The translations under genes and the position numbers were made by a program. The notes under the pieces are model-generated. The model was given only the letters and a program-made list of their open reading frames with translations. It searched no databases and was not told where the DNA came from. Source: Saccharothrix sp. HUAS TT1 (GTDB lineage Bacteria; Actinomycetota; Actinomycetes; Mycobacteriales; Pseudonocardiaceae). Taken from it: DNA of 64,000 nucleotides. Location of the stretch: contig NZ_CP160453.1 in NCBI RefSeq assembly GCF_040744945.1, forward strand, positions 1,550,001 to 1,614,000, read 5' to 3'. Within the stretch, counting starts at the first letter, position 1, and each line of letters opens with the position of its first letter. Positions 24,743 through 33,623 of this stretch are shown in pieces.

Positions 24743-26047
24743 TCAGCCGCGCAGCCGGGCCGCCACCTCGCGCACGCCCGCCTGCGCCGCGCGCCGGTCC
24801 ACGTTCGTGGTCTCGCCGTCGGCCACGACCTGCCTGCCCGCCACCCACACGTCCTTGACCCGCCGGGTGCCCGACGCCCACACCAGGTTCGCCAGCACCT
24901 GCTCGTCCGGCGCGTCCAACCCGGTGGCGAACGCCGGGTCGTCCACGTCCACGTGCACCACGTCGCCCCACCGGCCGGGTTCCAGCGCGCCGAGGTCGTC
25001 CCGGCCCAGCGCCGCCGCACCGCCCCGCGTCGCCAGCAGCAACGCGTCCGCCGCGCGCATCGCCGTGGCGTCGCCCGACGTCACGCGCGCCAGCAGCGCC
25101 GCCAGCCTGGCCTCCTCGAACAGGTCCAGGTCGTCGTTGGACGCCGGCCCGTCGGTGCCGAGCCCGACCGGCAGGCCCGCGTCCAGGTAGGACCGCAGCG
25201 GCGCGATGCCGGACGCCAGCTTGGTGTTCGAACCGGGGCAGTGCGCGATCCCGACCCGGTGCCGCGCGTAGATCGCGACGTCCTCCGGCGACAGGTGCAC
25301 GGAGTGCGCGGACAGCACCCGCCCGCCGAGCACGCCCGCCCGCTCCAGCAACCGCGGCACCGAGCCGTGCGACGCCCGCTGCGCCAGGTCCTCCTGGACC
25401 GACTCGGCGACGTGCACCTGCAGCAGCGCGCCGCGCTCGCGCGCCTCGCCGGCGACCTCGCCCAGCGCCTCGGGCGACAGGATGTACGCCGAGTGCGGCC
25501 CGTAGCTCAGCTCGACCCGCTCGTCCGGCCCGAACCGCAGCCCGTCGGCGTCGATCCACCGGGTGATCTCGTCGGTCATCGGCCGCCACGGCATCCCCGG
25601 CAGGTCCATGATCGCCGCGCCGAACAGCACCCGCGACCCGGCCGCCAGCACGGCGTCCGCCAGCTGCTCGCCGTGGAAGTACATCTCGGCGCTCGTGGTC
25701 ACGCCGTTGCGCAGCATCTCGACCGCGCCCAGCAGCATGCCGACCCGGATGTCCTCGGGCTTCATCCGCGCCTCGGCGGGCCACATCGCCTCGCGCAGCC
25801 AGCGCAGCAGCGGCAGGTCGCCGCCCATGCCGCGCAGCAGCACCATGGGGCTGTGCGCGTGGGTGTTCACCAGGCCGGGCAGCAGGATGCCGGTCAACCG
25901 GCGCACCTCGCCGGTGAACTCCGGCGCGTCGGCCGCCGGGCCGACGTGCGCGACCCGGCCGTCGACGACGTCGACGACGGCGTCGCGCAGGACGGTGCAC
26001 TCGGGATCGCAGGGCAGGACGACGGGGGCGTGCAGGCGCAGCGACAT
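24743..26047 (-). CDS. Metal-dependent amidohydrolase, Atz/Trz-SAH deaminase-like
   Basis: Cytoplasmic hydrolase of 434 aa, probably an aminohydrolase acting on a purine, S-adenosylhomocysteine-type or triazine-like ring. Metal and catalytic motifs of subtype III amidohydrolases are visible: NTHAH (61-65), LQVHVAES with its His, AHSVHLSPED with the second His, and GTDGPASNDDLDLFEE with the metal-binding Asp. The C-terminal small beta domain (GDVVHVDVDDP, VKDVWVAGRQVVADG) is complete. Length is normal for the family. It diverges from the hypothetical gene at 26222. The true substrate cannot be assigned from sequence. Confidence 0.87.
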   Translation of the reverse strand: MSLRLHAPVVLPCDPECTVLRDAVVDVVDGRVAHVGPAADAPEFTGEVRRLTGILLPGLVNTHAHSPMVLLRGMGGDLPLLRWLREAMWPAEARMKPEDIRVGMLLGAVEMLRNGVTTSAEMYFHGEQLADAVLAAGSRVLFGAAIMDLPGMPWRPMTDEITRWIDADGLRFGPDERVELSYGPHSAYILSPEALGEVAGEARERGALLQVHVAESVQEDLAQRASHGSVPRLLERAGVLGGRVLSAHSVHLSPEDVAIYARHRVGIAHCPGSNTKLASGIAPLRSYLDAGLPVGLGTDGPASNDDLDLFEEARLAALLARVTSGDATAMRAADALLLATRGGAAALGRDDLGALEPGRWGDVVHVDVDDPAFATGLDAPDEQVLANLVWASGTRRVKDVWVAGRQVVADGETTNVDRRAAQAGVREVAARLRG

Positions 26048-26132
26048 GGCCCTGATCCTGCCCCACTCGATCGAGCTACACCCGACGTGGAGGCGCCGCG
26101 TCGCGCGGTAACCCGAAAAGAGGGTTTGACCT

Positions 26133-26158
26133 CCTGGGGCGGGTGTTCACCCGCCAGG
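26133..26158. promoter_or_regulatory. Imperfect palindrome in the divergent promoter region
   Basis: CCTGG(gg)CGGGTG at 26133-26145 and CACCCG-CCAGG at 26148-26158 form an 11-bp inverted repeat around TT. A -10-like TAATCT follows at 26165-26170. The position fits an operator for the gene starting at 26222. Confidence 0.4.
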
Positions 26159-26221
26159 TGGACGTAATCTCCGGGTCGTTGGGAGAGGTGGTCGTCCCGC
26201 TGATCCGGCGAAGGAGTGACT

Positions 26222-27100
26222 GTGGCTCGTGGTGTTGGGAGTGTCCGATCCGGCGAACGGCGCGGCAAGGGGCAGCCCGCGGTGGAGGTGCTGAGGTCGG
26301 AGGCCGACTTCACCGACCCGGGGCTGTCCCGGGAACGCCGGTGGCTCGGCCTGTTCCTGCTCGTGCACCTGGTCGACCAGAACGGTCGGATGGGCACCGC
26401 GTACCGCCGGGTGCTCCGGCACGCGGCGCGGGAACCGGAGCACTGGGCGCACGGCCGGTCGCTCGGCGCGGTGCGGGCCGAGGTGACCCGCTGGATCGGC
26501 CTGCACGCGCGGCCGGACAGCCCGCCGCCGTGGGAGCGGGTCGTGGACCTGCTCCGCGACGCCGTGCACCCCGCGCTCGCGGCCGACGTGCTGGCGACCG
26601 CCCGCTACCTGCACGAGCTGGCCACGGGCGCGACCGGGGTCGACCCGGCCCGCCACCCGCACTGGCTGGACCCGTCGGTGCGGGACGTCACCACGGCGAT
26701 GATCGGCGGCCCCGCCTGGGCCCGCGACCACGGCCTGCCCGTCCCCGAGCTGCCGACCCCGGACGCCGGGCCCGCGCGGCTGGAGGTCGACAGCCCGCCG
26801 CGGCCGGAGGGCAGCGCGTACGAGCTGCTGTGGACGGTGGTGCGGGTGCACCGCGAGGCGCTGGCGCGGATCGCCGAGCTGGAGCACGAGCTGCGCAAGC
26901 TGCACGAGGAGAACGCCCGGCTGTCCGGTGACGTCACCAGCTGGCTGGGCGACTACCAGCCGAGCATCCCCGGCCAGGCCCGGGGGCCGCGGTCCCGCCG
27001 GCCGGTCGCCGACCGGCACCTGGCCCTGTCGGACCCGGCGGGCGCGTTCACCTACCCGCTCCCGGCGGGGCTGCCGGAGTCGCGGCCCGGCGCGCGCTGA
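26222..27100 (+). CDS. Protein of unknown function with C-terminal coiled coil
   Basis: Protein of 292 aa whose family I do not recognise. It is cytoplasmic: no signal peptide or membrane helix. Residues about 25-75 look helical (RRWLGLFLLVHLVDQNGRM, then AYRRVLRHAA). The middle is Pro/Arg-rich. A strong heptad region follows at about 213-240 (ALARIAELEHELRKLHEENARL), likely dimeric. The tail is Arg/Pro-rich (PGQARGPRSRRPVADRH). The GTG at 26222 has AAGGAG 6 bases upstream; a GTG two codons earlier overlaps that site. An operator-like palindrome lies in the promoter. The architecture is compatible with a developmental or DNA-associated regulator, which is a guess. Confidence 0.7.
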   Translation: MARGVGSVRSGERRGKGQPAVEVLRSEADFTDPGLSRERRWLGLFLLVHLVDQNGRMGTAYRRVLRHAAREPEHWAHGRSLGAVRAEVTRWIGLHARPDSPPPWERVVDLLRDAVHPALAADVLATARYLHELATGATGVDPARHPHWLDPSVRDVTTAMIGGPAWARDHGLPVPELPTPDAGPARLEVDSPPRPEGSAYELLWTVVRVHREALARIAELEHELRKLHEENARLSGDVTSWLGDYQPSIPGQARGPRSRRPVADRHLALSDPAGAFTYPLPAGLPESRPGAR

Positions 27101-27120
27101 GCGGCGGCGGGCGGCGGGCT

Positions 27121-28287
27121 TCACCGGCCGCCCGCGACGGGCAGCGCCGCCCGGACCTCCCAGCCGCCGCCCGCCCGCTTGCCCGCGCTGAACGTGCCGC
27201 CCAGCAGCTCGACCCGCTCCCGCATGCCGACCAGCCCGTACCCGCCGGTCCCGCCGGCGGGGCTCGCGCTCTGGGTCCGACCGTCGTCCGCGACCACCAC
27301 GTGCACCAGGTCGTCCGAAACGGACACCGAGACGTCCACGGTGGACAGCCCGCCGGCGTGCTTGCGCGCGTTGGTCAGCGACTCCTGCACCAGCCGCAGC
27401 ACCGAGCGCCCCAACGACGGCGGCACCGGCGTCGGCAGGTCGACGTGCAGCCGCACGGGCTGGCCGGACCGCTCCACGACGCCGCGCACGTCGTCGGCGA
27501 GGTCGTTGGTCGCCTCCGGCGCGTCGGCGTCCGTGCCGCGCAGCGTGCCGACCAGGCGGCGCATCTCGGTCAACGCCTCGTTGCCGCTGCGCACGATGAT
27601 CGGCAACGCCTCCGGCGCGGCGCTGGGCACGGCCTGCGCGGCCTGCGCGTGCACCACCATCCCGGTCACGTAGTGCGCGATCACGTCGTGCAGCTCGCGC
27701 GCCAGCGCCATCCGCTCGGCGTGCTGCGCGGCGGCGACCTCGGCCCGGACGGCGGTCGCGCGCTCCCGGTCGCGGGCGCGGAAGTACAGGCCGGTGCCGA
27801 CCGACAGGGCCAGCAGCACCGCGCCGCCGACCACCTGCTGCCAGGCGCCGGGCCCGGCGTACTCCTCCGGCCAGTGCCGCGACCAGTAGTCCGGCCGCAC
27901 GGCCTGGGTGGCCGCCGCCACCGCGACGAGCAGCGCCACGCCCACCGCGGCGCGCACCAGCGGCGCCTGCCGCACCACCACCGCGACGATCGCCATCACC
28001 GCCGCGGTCTCGGAGATCACCAGGCCGCTGATCGCGGGCACCACGGGCGCGGAGTCGGCCACCCGCAGCACGACGGAGTTCGCGGCCACCGCGGTGGCGG
28101 CGGCCAGCGCGGCGTCGAACGGGCGCCGCGGCGCGAGCACGGCCAGCACGCACACCACGGCCGAGCCGGGCAGCTGCCACCAGTTCGGGTGGCCGAGCAG
28201 TTCGCCGCCGAAGAAGAAGAGCAGGGCGCAGCCCAACGGCCACTGGCGGCGGAGCAGGGTCCGCCACCCGAGGTGAGTGCTGTCCAC
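27121..28287 (-). CDS. Sensor histidine kinase, NarL-type partner (HisKA_3), orphan
   Basis: Membrane sensor kinase of 388 aa. Five or six membrane helices fill residues 15-170. The dimerisation/phosphoacceptor domain has ARELHDVIAHYVTGM with His200. The ATPase domain shows NARKHAGG (N box), DDGRT (G1) and GGYGLVGMRERVELLGG (G2). Such kinases signal to NarL/FixJ response regulators, yet no regulator gene is adjacent, so its partner lies elsewhere. TACCGT sits 8 bases before the GTG with no Shine-Dalgarno sequence, suggesting a leaderless message. No periplasmic sensing domain is visible, so a membrane or envelope signal is likely. Confidence 0.92.
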   Translation of the reverse strand: MDSTHLGWRTLLRRQWPLGCALLFFFGGELLGHPNWWQLPGSAVVCVLAVLAPRRPFDAALAAATAVAANSVVLRVADSAPVVPAISGLVISETAAVMAIVAVVVRQAPLVRAAVGVALLVAVAAATQAVRPDYWSRHWPEEYAGPGAWQQVVGGAVLLALSVGTGLYFRARDRERATAVRAEVAAAQHAERMALARELHDVIAHYVTGMVVHAQAAQAVPSAAPEALPIIVRSGNEALTEMRRLVGTLRGTDADAPEATNDLADDVRGVVERSGQPVRLHVDLPTPVPPSLGRSVLRLVQESLTNARKHAGGLSTVDVSVSVSDDLVHVVVADDGRTQSASPAGGTGGYGLVGMRERVELLGGTFSAGKRAGGGWEVRAALPVAGGR

Positions 28288-28453
28288 GGGTCCTCACGGT
28301 AGGTGGTCGCGTCCCCCTGCGCGTCCGACCCCGGTCGGGCGGGGCATCCACCGGGAGGCTGACCCGAACGCCCGCCGAAACACACCAGTGGCCGATGTCG
28401 GATGACGAGGGCCGGGGTGACTCTTGAACTGCGAGTCGGGGAACGGAGGAACC

Positions 28454-28552
28454 ATGTTCGGAGTGGTGGCAACTTGGGCGGGAGCGTTGCTGGGCCTGCT
28501 GGTGCTGGTCCTGATGGCGTTGGCGGGTGTGCTCGTCGACTCCCAGCGCTGA
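28454..28552 (+). CDS. Small single-span membrane protein (32 aa)
   Basis: Short open frame of 33 codons with a near-ideal ribosome-binding site (CGGAGGAACC directly before the ATG). The product begins MFGVVATWAGALLGLLVL. A single hydrophobic segment covers about residues 3-28, and the C-terminus is short and polar (VDSQR). It lies between the kinase (divergent) and the nitric oxide synthase (convergent, 4 bp from its stop). Size and composition fit a regulatory or accessory membrane peptide. I know of no named family for it. Confidence 0.55.
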   Translation: MFGVVATWAGALLGLLVLVLMALAGVLVDSQR

Positions 28553-28556
28553 GCGG

Positions 28557-29678
28557 TCAGCCCCCGACGCGCTGCCGGAGCAGTTCGACGAGCCGTCCGG
28601 GTGAGTGGGGTCGGGTCGTCTCCGCGGGTGCGGGGGCGAAGCGGGTGGGGCCGCCCGCGCGGGCACGGCGGGCGGCCGCCGGGTCGAGCCGGAACGCGGG
28701 GCGGTTGCCGGAGTGGCGCTGCCGCGAGCGCAGCCACGACAGCCGGTGCAGCGCCTCGGCGTGGTGGTCGGTGATGGTGACCTCGGCGAGGTCGAACGAG
28801 TGCAGCACGGCCCGGTTCAGCTCCACCACGGCGCGGTCGCGCCACAGCGAGCGCTCGGTGGACGTGTCCAGGCCGAGGGCTTCGGCGACGGGCCTGGCCG
28901 CGCCGTAGGCGTTCTCGTCGGCCAGGCTGCGGGCGCCGATCTCGGCGCCGACGAACCACGAGTTGAACGGCGCGGCGGGGTAGGTGACGCCGCCGATGAC
29001 CAGCCGCATGTTGGTGATCACCGGCACGGCGTGCCAGCGCAGGCCCAGCTGGTCGAACCAGGGCAGCTCCGGGTGCGAGATCGGCACCTCCTGCACCACG
29101 TCCGGCGGCACCGGGAACAGCCGCACGCCCTCGTGCGCGGTCTCCACCACCAGCGGCAGCAGGTCGAAGCGGCCGGGCGCGGCCGGTGGTCGCCAGCCCA
29201 TGCCCCGCACGGCATCGGTGAACGCCCGGTAGCGGCGGTCGCCGGCGCCGTCGCCGTGGCCCGCGTACCGGACCAGCTGCTCGTTCCAGACGCACGGCCC
29301 CGGCGCGGTCGGGGTGTCCGGCGCGAACACCGTCACCAGCGGCCGGATCTCGCCGCCGTTGGTGGCCAGCCGCAGGTGCTCGACGCACTCGGCGGCCACG
29401 GCGGCGGCGTTGCGCAACCCCCGCAGGTCGCGGACCTTGAGCCGGCGCCACGGCACGCCGCTGGTGCACCAGCCGGAGTCGCGCAGCGCGATCCTCGCGC
29501 CGTAGGCCAGCTCCTCGCCGGTGTGCCGGTAGGCGCCGGTCGCGGCGACCTCGTCGCGGACCTGCGCCAGCCGCGGCCCGACGGGCCCGGCCTCGGGGTG
29601 GGCGATGTGGAACATGCGGAGGAAGCCCTCCGCCGCGTCCAGGTCGAACGTTATCGGTTCGTTGTCGACTACGGTCAC
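28557..29678 (-). CDS. nos: Nitric oxide synthase oxygenase domain protein, divergent heme motif
   Basis: Heme enzyme of 373 aa that in its family oxidises arginine to citrulline and nitric oxide with outside electron donors. Family blocks are clear: RYAGHGDG, GRFDLLPLVVE, PISHPELPWF, APFNSWFVGAEIGARSLAD with the substrate-binding Glu246, and VELNRAVLHSF with ITDHHAEA. The heme-ligand region reads SGWCTSGVPW, where most members read RCIGRxxW. Cys71 is kept but both flanking Arg and Gly are altered. The GTG at 29678 puts Cys71 and Glu246 close to the B. subtilis positions, and TACGGT lies 8 bases upstream. An earlier GTG at 29732 is possible. No reductase domain is fused. Confidence 0.88.
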   Translation of the reverse strand: MTVVDNEPITFDLDAAEGFLRMFHIAHPEAGPVGPRLAQVRDEVAATGAYRHTGEELAYGARIALRDSGWCTSGVPWRRLKVRDLRGLRNAAAVAAECVEHLRLATNGGEIRPLVTVFAPDTPTAPGPCVWNEQLVRYAGHGDGAGDRRYRAFTDAVRGMGWRPPAAPGRFDLLPLVVETAHEGVRLFPVPPDVVQEVPISHPELPWFDQLGLRWHAVPVITNMRLVIGGVTYPAAPFNSWFVGAEIGARSLADENAYGAARPVAEALGLDTSTERSLWRDRAVVELNRAVLHSFDLAEVTITDHHAEALHRLSWLRSRQRHSGNRPAFRLDPAAARRARAGGPTRFAPAPAETTRPHSPGRLVELLRQRVGG

Positions 29679-29823
29679 GGGCGGCAACCGTAGTTGCGTT
29701 CCGCTGTCACGCGTCACTGCCAGACGGGGCACATCGGGTGATCAACAAATCCCACTCGATGTGGTGACGAAACCACTGGCCGTCGTAGCTTCGGCGGGTC
29801 AGCCCCGTGACTTCATGCCTCGG

Positions 29824-30534
29824 TCAGGTGAGTTCGACCCGTTCGAACATCAAGTCGTGGCTGATCCGGTCCTCCTCGACCGCCCGCTGCTCGAACTTGG
29901 TCACCGGCCGCCACCCCGGCCGGGGCGCCCACCCGTCGAACCGGTTGCGCAGCAGCGGCTCGGCCGAGCACACGTCGAGCATCTGCTCGGCGTACTCCTC
30001 CCAGTCGGTGGCCAGGTGCAGCGTGCCGCCGACGGCCAGCCGGCCGGCGAGCAGGCGCACGAACTCCGGCTGCACGAGCCGCCGCTTGTGGTGCTTCTTC
30101 TTGGGCCACGGGTCGGGGAAGTAGATCCGCACCTCGGCCAGCGCGCCCGGCTCGACGTGCTCGGTGAGCAGGTCGACCGCGTCACCGCGCAGGACCCGCA
30201 GGTTGGTCACGTCGAGCGCCTCGGCGCGCAGCAGGAGCTGCGCCAGGCCGGGCTTGTAGACCTCGACGGCCACGTAGTTGACGTCGGGCGCGGCGGCCAC
30301 CAGCCGCGAGGTGGTCTCGCCCATCCCGGAGCCGATCTCCAGCACCACGGGCGCCTCGCGCCCGAACCACTCGGTGAACCGCACGGGACCGGCCGGGAGC
30401 GCCTTGACCTCTTGGCCCAAGCGCTCCCAGTGGCGGTCCCATGCGCGCTGCTGCCCCACGGTCATCCGCTCGCCGCGCTGCACGTAGCTGACGACGGAAC
30501 GGTGGTGGGGCGGTCGCTGGTGGCTGGACGTCAC
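29824..30534 (-). CDS. trmB: tRNA (guanine-N7-)-methyltransferase
   Basis: S-adenosylmethionine-dependent enzyme of 236 aa that makes m7G46 in tRNA variable loops. The SAM-binding motif VVLEIGSGMGETT is at about 63-75, and the acidic motif VEVY follows. The family-specific FPDPWPKKKHHKRR lies near 140-153. The C-terminal LATDWEEYAEQML and TKFEQRAVEE are typical. The N-terminus of about 25 residues is Arg/His-rich. TAGGCT lies 8 bases upstream of the GTG, consistent with a leaderless start, though the previous gene ends only 23 bp away and could also supply the transcript. Confidence 0.95.
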   Translation of the reverse strand: MTSSHQRPPHHRSVVSYVQRGERMTVGQQRAWDRHWERLGQEVKALPAGPVRFTEWFGREAPVVLEIGSGMGETTSRLVAAAPDVNYVAVEVYKPGLAQLLLRAEALDVTNLRVLRGDAVDLLTEHVEPGALAEVRIYFPDPWPKKKHHKRRLVQPEFVRLLAGRLAVGGTLHLATDWEEYAEQMLDVCSAEPLLRNRFDGWAPRPGWRPVTKFEQRAVEEDRISHDLMFERVELT

Positions 30535-30557
30535 GGGCGTACAGCCTAGGTGGTGCG

Positions 30558-31139
30558 CTAGGCGATGTTCTCCAGGTCCTCGATCTGCTCGCGCAGCTCG
30601 GCGGTGGTGAACTCGATGGCTTGGCGCTGACCGGGGCCCCGGTGCGCCGGGAGCAGGTCGACGAAACCGGTGTGCCGGTCCGTGAACTGCACGGTGGTCG
30701 GCTCCGCGGGCCCGTACACGCCGCTCTCCGACGGCACGAACTCCCAGTAACCGACCTCACCCTCGTTCGCCCACGGGACGAACACCCAACCCGGTCGGGC
30801 GCCCAGCAACCGGGTCACCTCGTCCTCGACGGCGAACGCCGCCGCGCGGGAGGCGATCCGGCCCCGGTCCAGGGCCCGGAGCCACCAGGGCGCCGGCGCG
30901 TCCGGACCGACCGCGCGGAACAGCGAGAGCACTTGTTGCTCGTCGGCCCGGTGGATCCAGGCGCGACGGGTCTGCGCGGGTGAGTCGGCGACACCGACCG
31001 GTCCCGCGGCTTCGATGGCGTGCGACCATTCCAGTGCCAACATCGGTTCGACGCGAAGGGCGTGGTCGCGTTGCCGTGGCAACTCCTTCGACCCGGTTGC
31101 CGAGCGGTCGGCGTTCAGATCTGGATCGAGCACCGTCAC
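30558..31139 (-). CDS. Protein of unknown function upstream of trmB
   Basis: Cytoplasmic protein of 193 aa, family not recognised. The start is basic and acidic by turns (DPDLNADRSATGSKELPRQRDHALRVEP). A well-folded middle has AWIHRADEQQVLSLFRAVGP and APWWLRALDRGR. GWVFVPWANEGEVGYWEFVPSESG is aromatic-rich, and FTTAELREQIEDLENIA is a helical end. It has no membrane segment or signal. The GTG at 31139 is preceded by GGAGGTGAA; the frame stays open to 31208 but without a better site. It is probably co-transcribed with trmB. Confidence 0.72.
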   Translation of the reverse strand: MTVLDPDLNADRSATGSKELPRQRDHALRVEPMLALEWSHAIEAAGPVGVADSPAQTRRAWIHRADEQQVLSLFRAVGPDAPAPWWLRALDRGRIASRAAAFAVEDEVTRLLGARPGWVFVPWANEGEVGYWEFVPSESGVYGPAEPTTVQFTDRHTGFVDLLPAHRGPGQRQAIEFTTAELREQIEDLENIA

Positions 31140-31369
31140 GGGTTCACCTCCGGTGGGTTCCTTGACGGGGGACAGCCGAATTCGCGTGCGGGCAGGCGCC
31201 CACCTCACGATTCGCGCTTTCCATCTGACCCGGTTCAGAAGCTCTTGTCATGGGGCTGTGCGCGAGTTCACGACGTCTTAACGAGCCGATTACTCCGCTT
31301 GCCCGAACCCGGAACTGTGAAACATCATTCAGCTGGAATATCTGTGATGCCGACCACAGGGGGAATCGG

Positions 31370-32572
31370 GTGACCGGGAGAGCGGTTGTCGTCGCGGTCC
31401 TGATCGCGCTGAGCGCGCCCGGCACGGCCGCGGCGCAGACGATCCAGGAGCAGCAGTGGCACCTGGCCGCCCTGGACGTCCGCACCGCGCACGCCACCTC
31501 GCGCGGCGAGGGGGTGGTCGTCGCGGTGGTGGACTCGGGCGTGGACGCGACCCGCCCGGACCTCGCGGGCGCGCTGCTGCCCGGCTCCGGGTTCGGCTCG
31601 GCGAGCGGCACGGACGGCACGGCGGACAACGACGGCCACGGCACCGCGATGGCGACGTTGATCGCCGGCCGGGGCGTGGACGGCGGCGCGCTCGGCGTGG
31701 CGCCCGGCGCGATGATCCTGCCGGTCTCGGTCGGCGCGGACGGCGACAAGTTCACCACCTCGTCCGTCGCCGAGGGCGTGACCTGGGCCGTCGACCACGG
31801 CGCCGACGTGGTGAACCTGTCCCTGACCTCGCTCGCGACCCTCACCCCGGACCTGCTGCGGGCGGTCAACTACGCGTTCGACCACGACGCCGTGGTGGTC
31901 GCGGGCACCGGCAACGCCGGTGAGGAGCACGTCGGCGCGCCCGCCAACATCAAGGGCGTCATCGCGGTCTCGGGCACGGTCGAGGGCAACGGGCCGTGGC
32001 CGGAGTCGAACACCGGGCCGGAGACCGTGCTCGCCGCGCCCGCGCAGCGGATCGTCACCGCCCTGCCGCTGGGGGTGTCCGACACCGGCTACGCCGAGGT
32101 CGACGGCACGAGCGCGGCGACGGCGCTGGTCTCCGGCGTGGCCGCGCTGGTCCGCGCCCGCCACCCGGGGCTGGACGCGGGCAACGTGGTGAACCGGCTC
32201 GTCACCACCGCCACCGACCTGCTGACACCCGGTCGGGACAACGCGACCGGGTTCGGCCAGGTCGACCCGGTCGCGGCGCTGACCGCCGACGTGCCGCCGG
32301 TGGAGCGCAACCCGCTGGCGCCGCCGCCGCGACCGTCCTCGACCGCGACGGCCCCGCTGCCGACGTCGGCCGGGAACGCGCTCCCCGAGCCCGGTCCGAG
32401 CGGCGGGACGGGGCTGCTGCCGGTGGTCGCCGGCATCGCCGCGGCCGTCGTCGTGGTGGCCGCGGCGACCCTGCTGGTGGTCCGCCGCAGGCGAATCCGC
32501 CGGGCGCCCGTTCCGGTCGTGACCGAAATCCCGCCGCCGTCCGACGACTTCTGGCGCAGCGACCGGTTCTGA
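31370..32572 (+). CDS. Mycosin-like S8 serine protease (type VII secretion type), orphan
   Basis: Membrane-anchored subtilase of 400 aa. A signal peptide (1-22, ending TAAAQ) is followed by the catalytic Asp55 (VVDSGVD), His90 (GHGT), oxyanion Asn182 (GTGNAG) and Ser248 (DGTSAAT). A Pro-rich linker leads to a C-terminal helix (about 343-365) and a basic tail (RRRRIRR). This is the mycosin (MycP) layout of ESX secretion systems. No EccB, EccC, EccD or WXG100 gene is nearby, so it is an orphan here. The GTG at 31370 follows AGGGGGAA. The 230 bp upstream is less GC-rich than the gene and holds the promoter. Confidence 0.88.
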   Translation: MTGRAVVVAVLIALSAPGTAAAQTIQEQQWHLAALDVRTAHATSRGEGVVVAVVDSGVDATRPDLAGALLPGSGFGSASGTDGTADNDGHGTAMATLIAGRGVDGGALGVAPGAMILPVSVGADGDKFTTSSVAEGVTWAVDHGADVVNLSLTSLATLTPDLLRAVNYAFDHDAVVVAGTGNAGEEHVGAPANIKGVIAVSGTVEGNGPWPESNTGPETVLAAPAQRIVTALPLGVSDTGYAEVDGTSAATALVSGVAALVRARHPGLDAGNVVNRLVTTATDLLTPGRDNATGFGQVDPVAALTADVPPVERNPLAPPPRPSSTATAPLPTSAGNALPEPGPSGGTGLLPVVAGIAAAVVVVAAATLLVVRRRRIRRAPVPVVTEIPPPSDDFWRSDRF

Positions 32573-32624
32573 GCGCTCCCGGCGAAATCCGGGCCGTTTA
32601 CCCGACCCGGTGACGGGGCGTCAG

Positions 32625-33530
32625 TCATTCGGGCGCGTGGTATTCCACGGATTCCTTCGTGAGTTGCATGAAGGCTTCCTCCAAAGAGCCGAGCTGCGGG
32701 CTCAGCTCGTGCAGCGTGATGCCGTTCGCCGCGGCCAGCTCGCCGATGGCCGAGGGCTCGACGCCGTGCACGACGAGCGCGCCGTCGGACGCGGCGTCGG
32801 CGACGCGGGCCCGGCCGTCCAGCAGCTGCCGGAGCCGGTCGAGCTGCGGCGAGCGGACGCGGACCGTGTCCTCGGTGGCGTCCTTGATGAACTGCTCGGT
32901 GCTGGTCTGCGCGATGAGCCTGCCGCGACCGATCACGATCAGGTCCTGCGCGGTCTGCGCCATCTCCGACAGCAGGTGGCTGGACACGAACACGGTGCGC
33001 CCGTCGTCGGCGAGCCGGTGCATGAACCGGCGGATCCAGAGGATGCCCTCCGGGTCCAGGCCGTTGACCGGCTCGTCGAACATCAGCACCTCGGGGTCGC
33101 CGAGCAGCGCGCCCGCGATGCCCAGGCGCTGGGACATGCCGAGGGAGAAGCCGCCGGCGCGGCGCTTGGCGACCTGGGTGAGGCCGACCATCTCCAGCAC
33201 CTCGTCCACCCGCGCCACCGGGATGCGGTTGGAGCGGGCCAGCCACTGCAGGTGCGCCCGCGCCGACCGGTTGGGGTGCACCCACTTGGCGTCCAGCAGC
33301 GCGCCGACGACGCGCAGCGGTTGGCGCAGCGACCGGTAGTCCCGGCCGTTGACGGTGACCCGGCCCCTGGTCGGGTCGTCCAGGCCGAGGATCATCCGCA
33401 TGGTGGTGGACTTGCCCGCGCCGTTGGGGCCGAGGAAGCCGGTGACCCGGCCCGACTCGACGGTGAACGACAGGTCGTCCACGGCGACGGTCCTGCCGTA
33501 GTGCTTGGTGAGGCCGGTCGCTTCGATCAT
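32625..33530 (-). CDS. ABC transporter ATP-binding protein, antibiotic/bacitracin-export type (copy B)
   Basis: ATPase of 301 aa. Walker A GPNGAGKST is at about 35-43, the signature is FSLGMSQRLGIAGAL, Walker B is VLMFDEPVNGLDPEG, and the switch His is in VFVSSHLLSEM. The C-terminal region (about 210-300) is a small domain found in exporters of this type. It is a close paralogue of the ATPase at 34429-35349, with shared long blocks such as GALLDAKWVHPNRSARAHLQWLA. GGGAGAA lies before the ATG. It follows the permease gene after 133 bp that include a terminator, so it probably has its own promoter. Confidence 0.93.
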   Translation of the reverse strand: MIEATGLTKHYGRTVAVDDLSFTVESGRVTGFLGPNGAGKSTTMRMILGLDDPTRGRVTVNGRDYRSLRQPLRVVGALLDAKWVHPNRSARAHLQWLARSNRIPVARVDEVLEMVGLTQVAKRRAGGFSLGMSQRLGIAGALLGDPEVLMFDEPVNGLDPEGILWIRRFMHRLADDGRTVFVSSHLLSEMAQTAQDLIVIGRGRLIAQTSTEQFIKDATEDTVRVRSPQLDRLRQLLDGRARVADAASDGALVVHGVEPSAIGELAAANGITLHELSPQLGSLEEAFMQLTKESVEYHAPE

Positions 33531-33623
33531 GACTTCTCCCGTCCGATCTAACGCTCGTGGCGAACCTAGAGCAGGAGAGCCCGGGCCACCCCCCGAAGGT
33601 GACCCGAGCTCCCCCTTCCAGCC

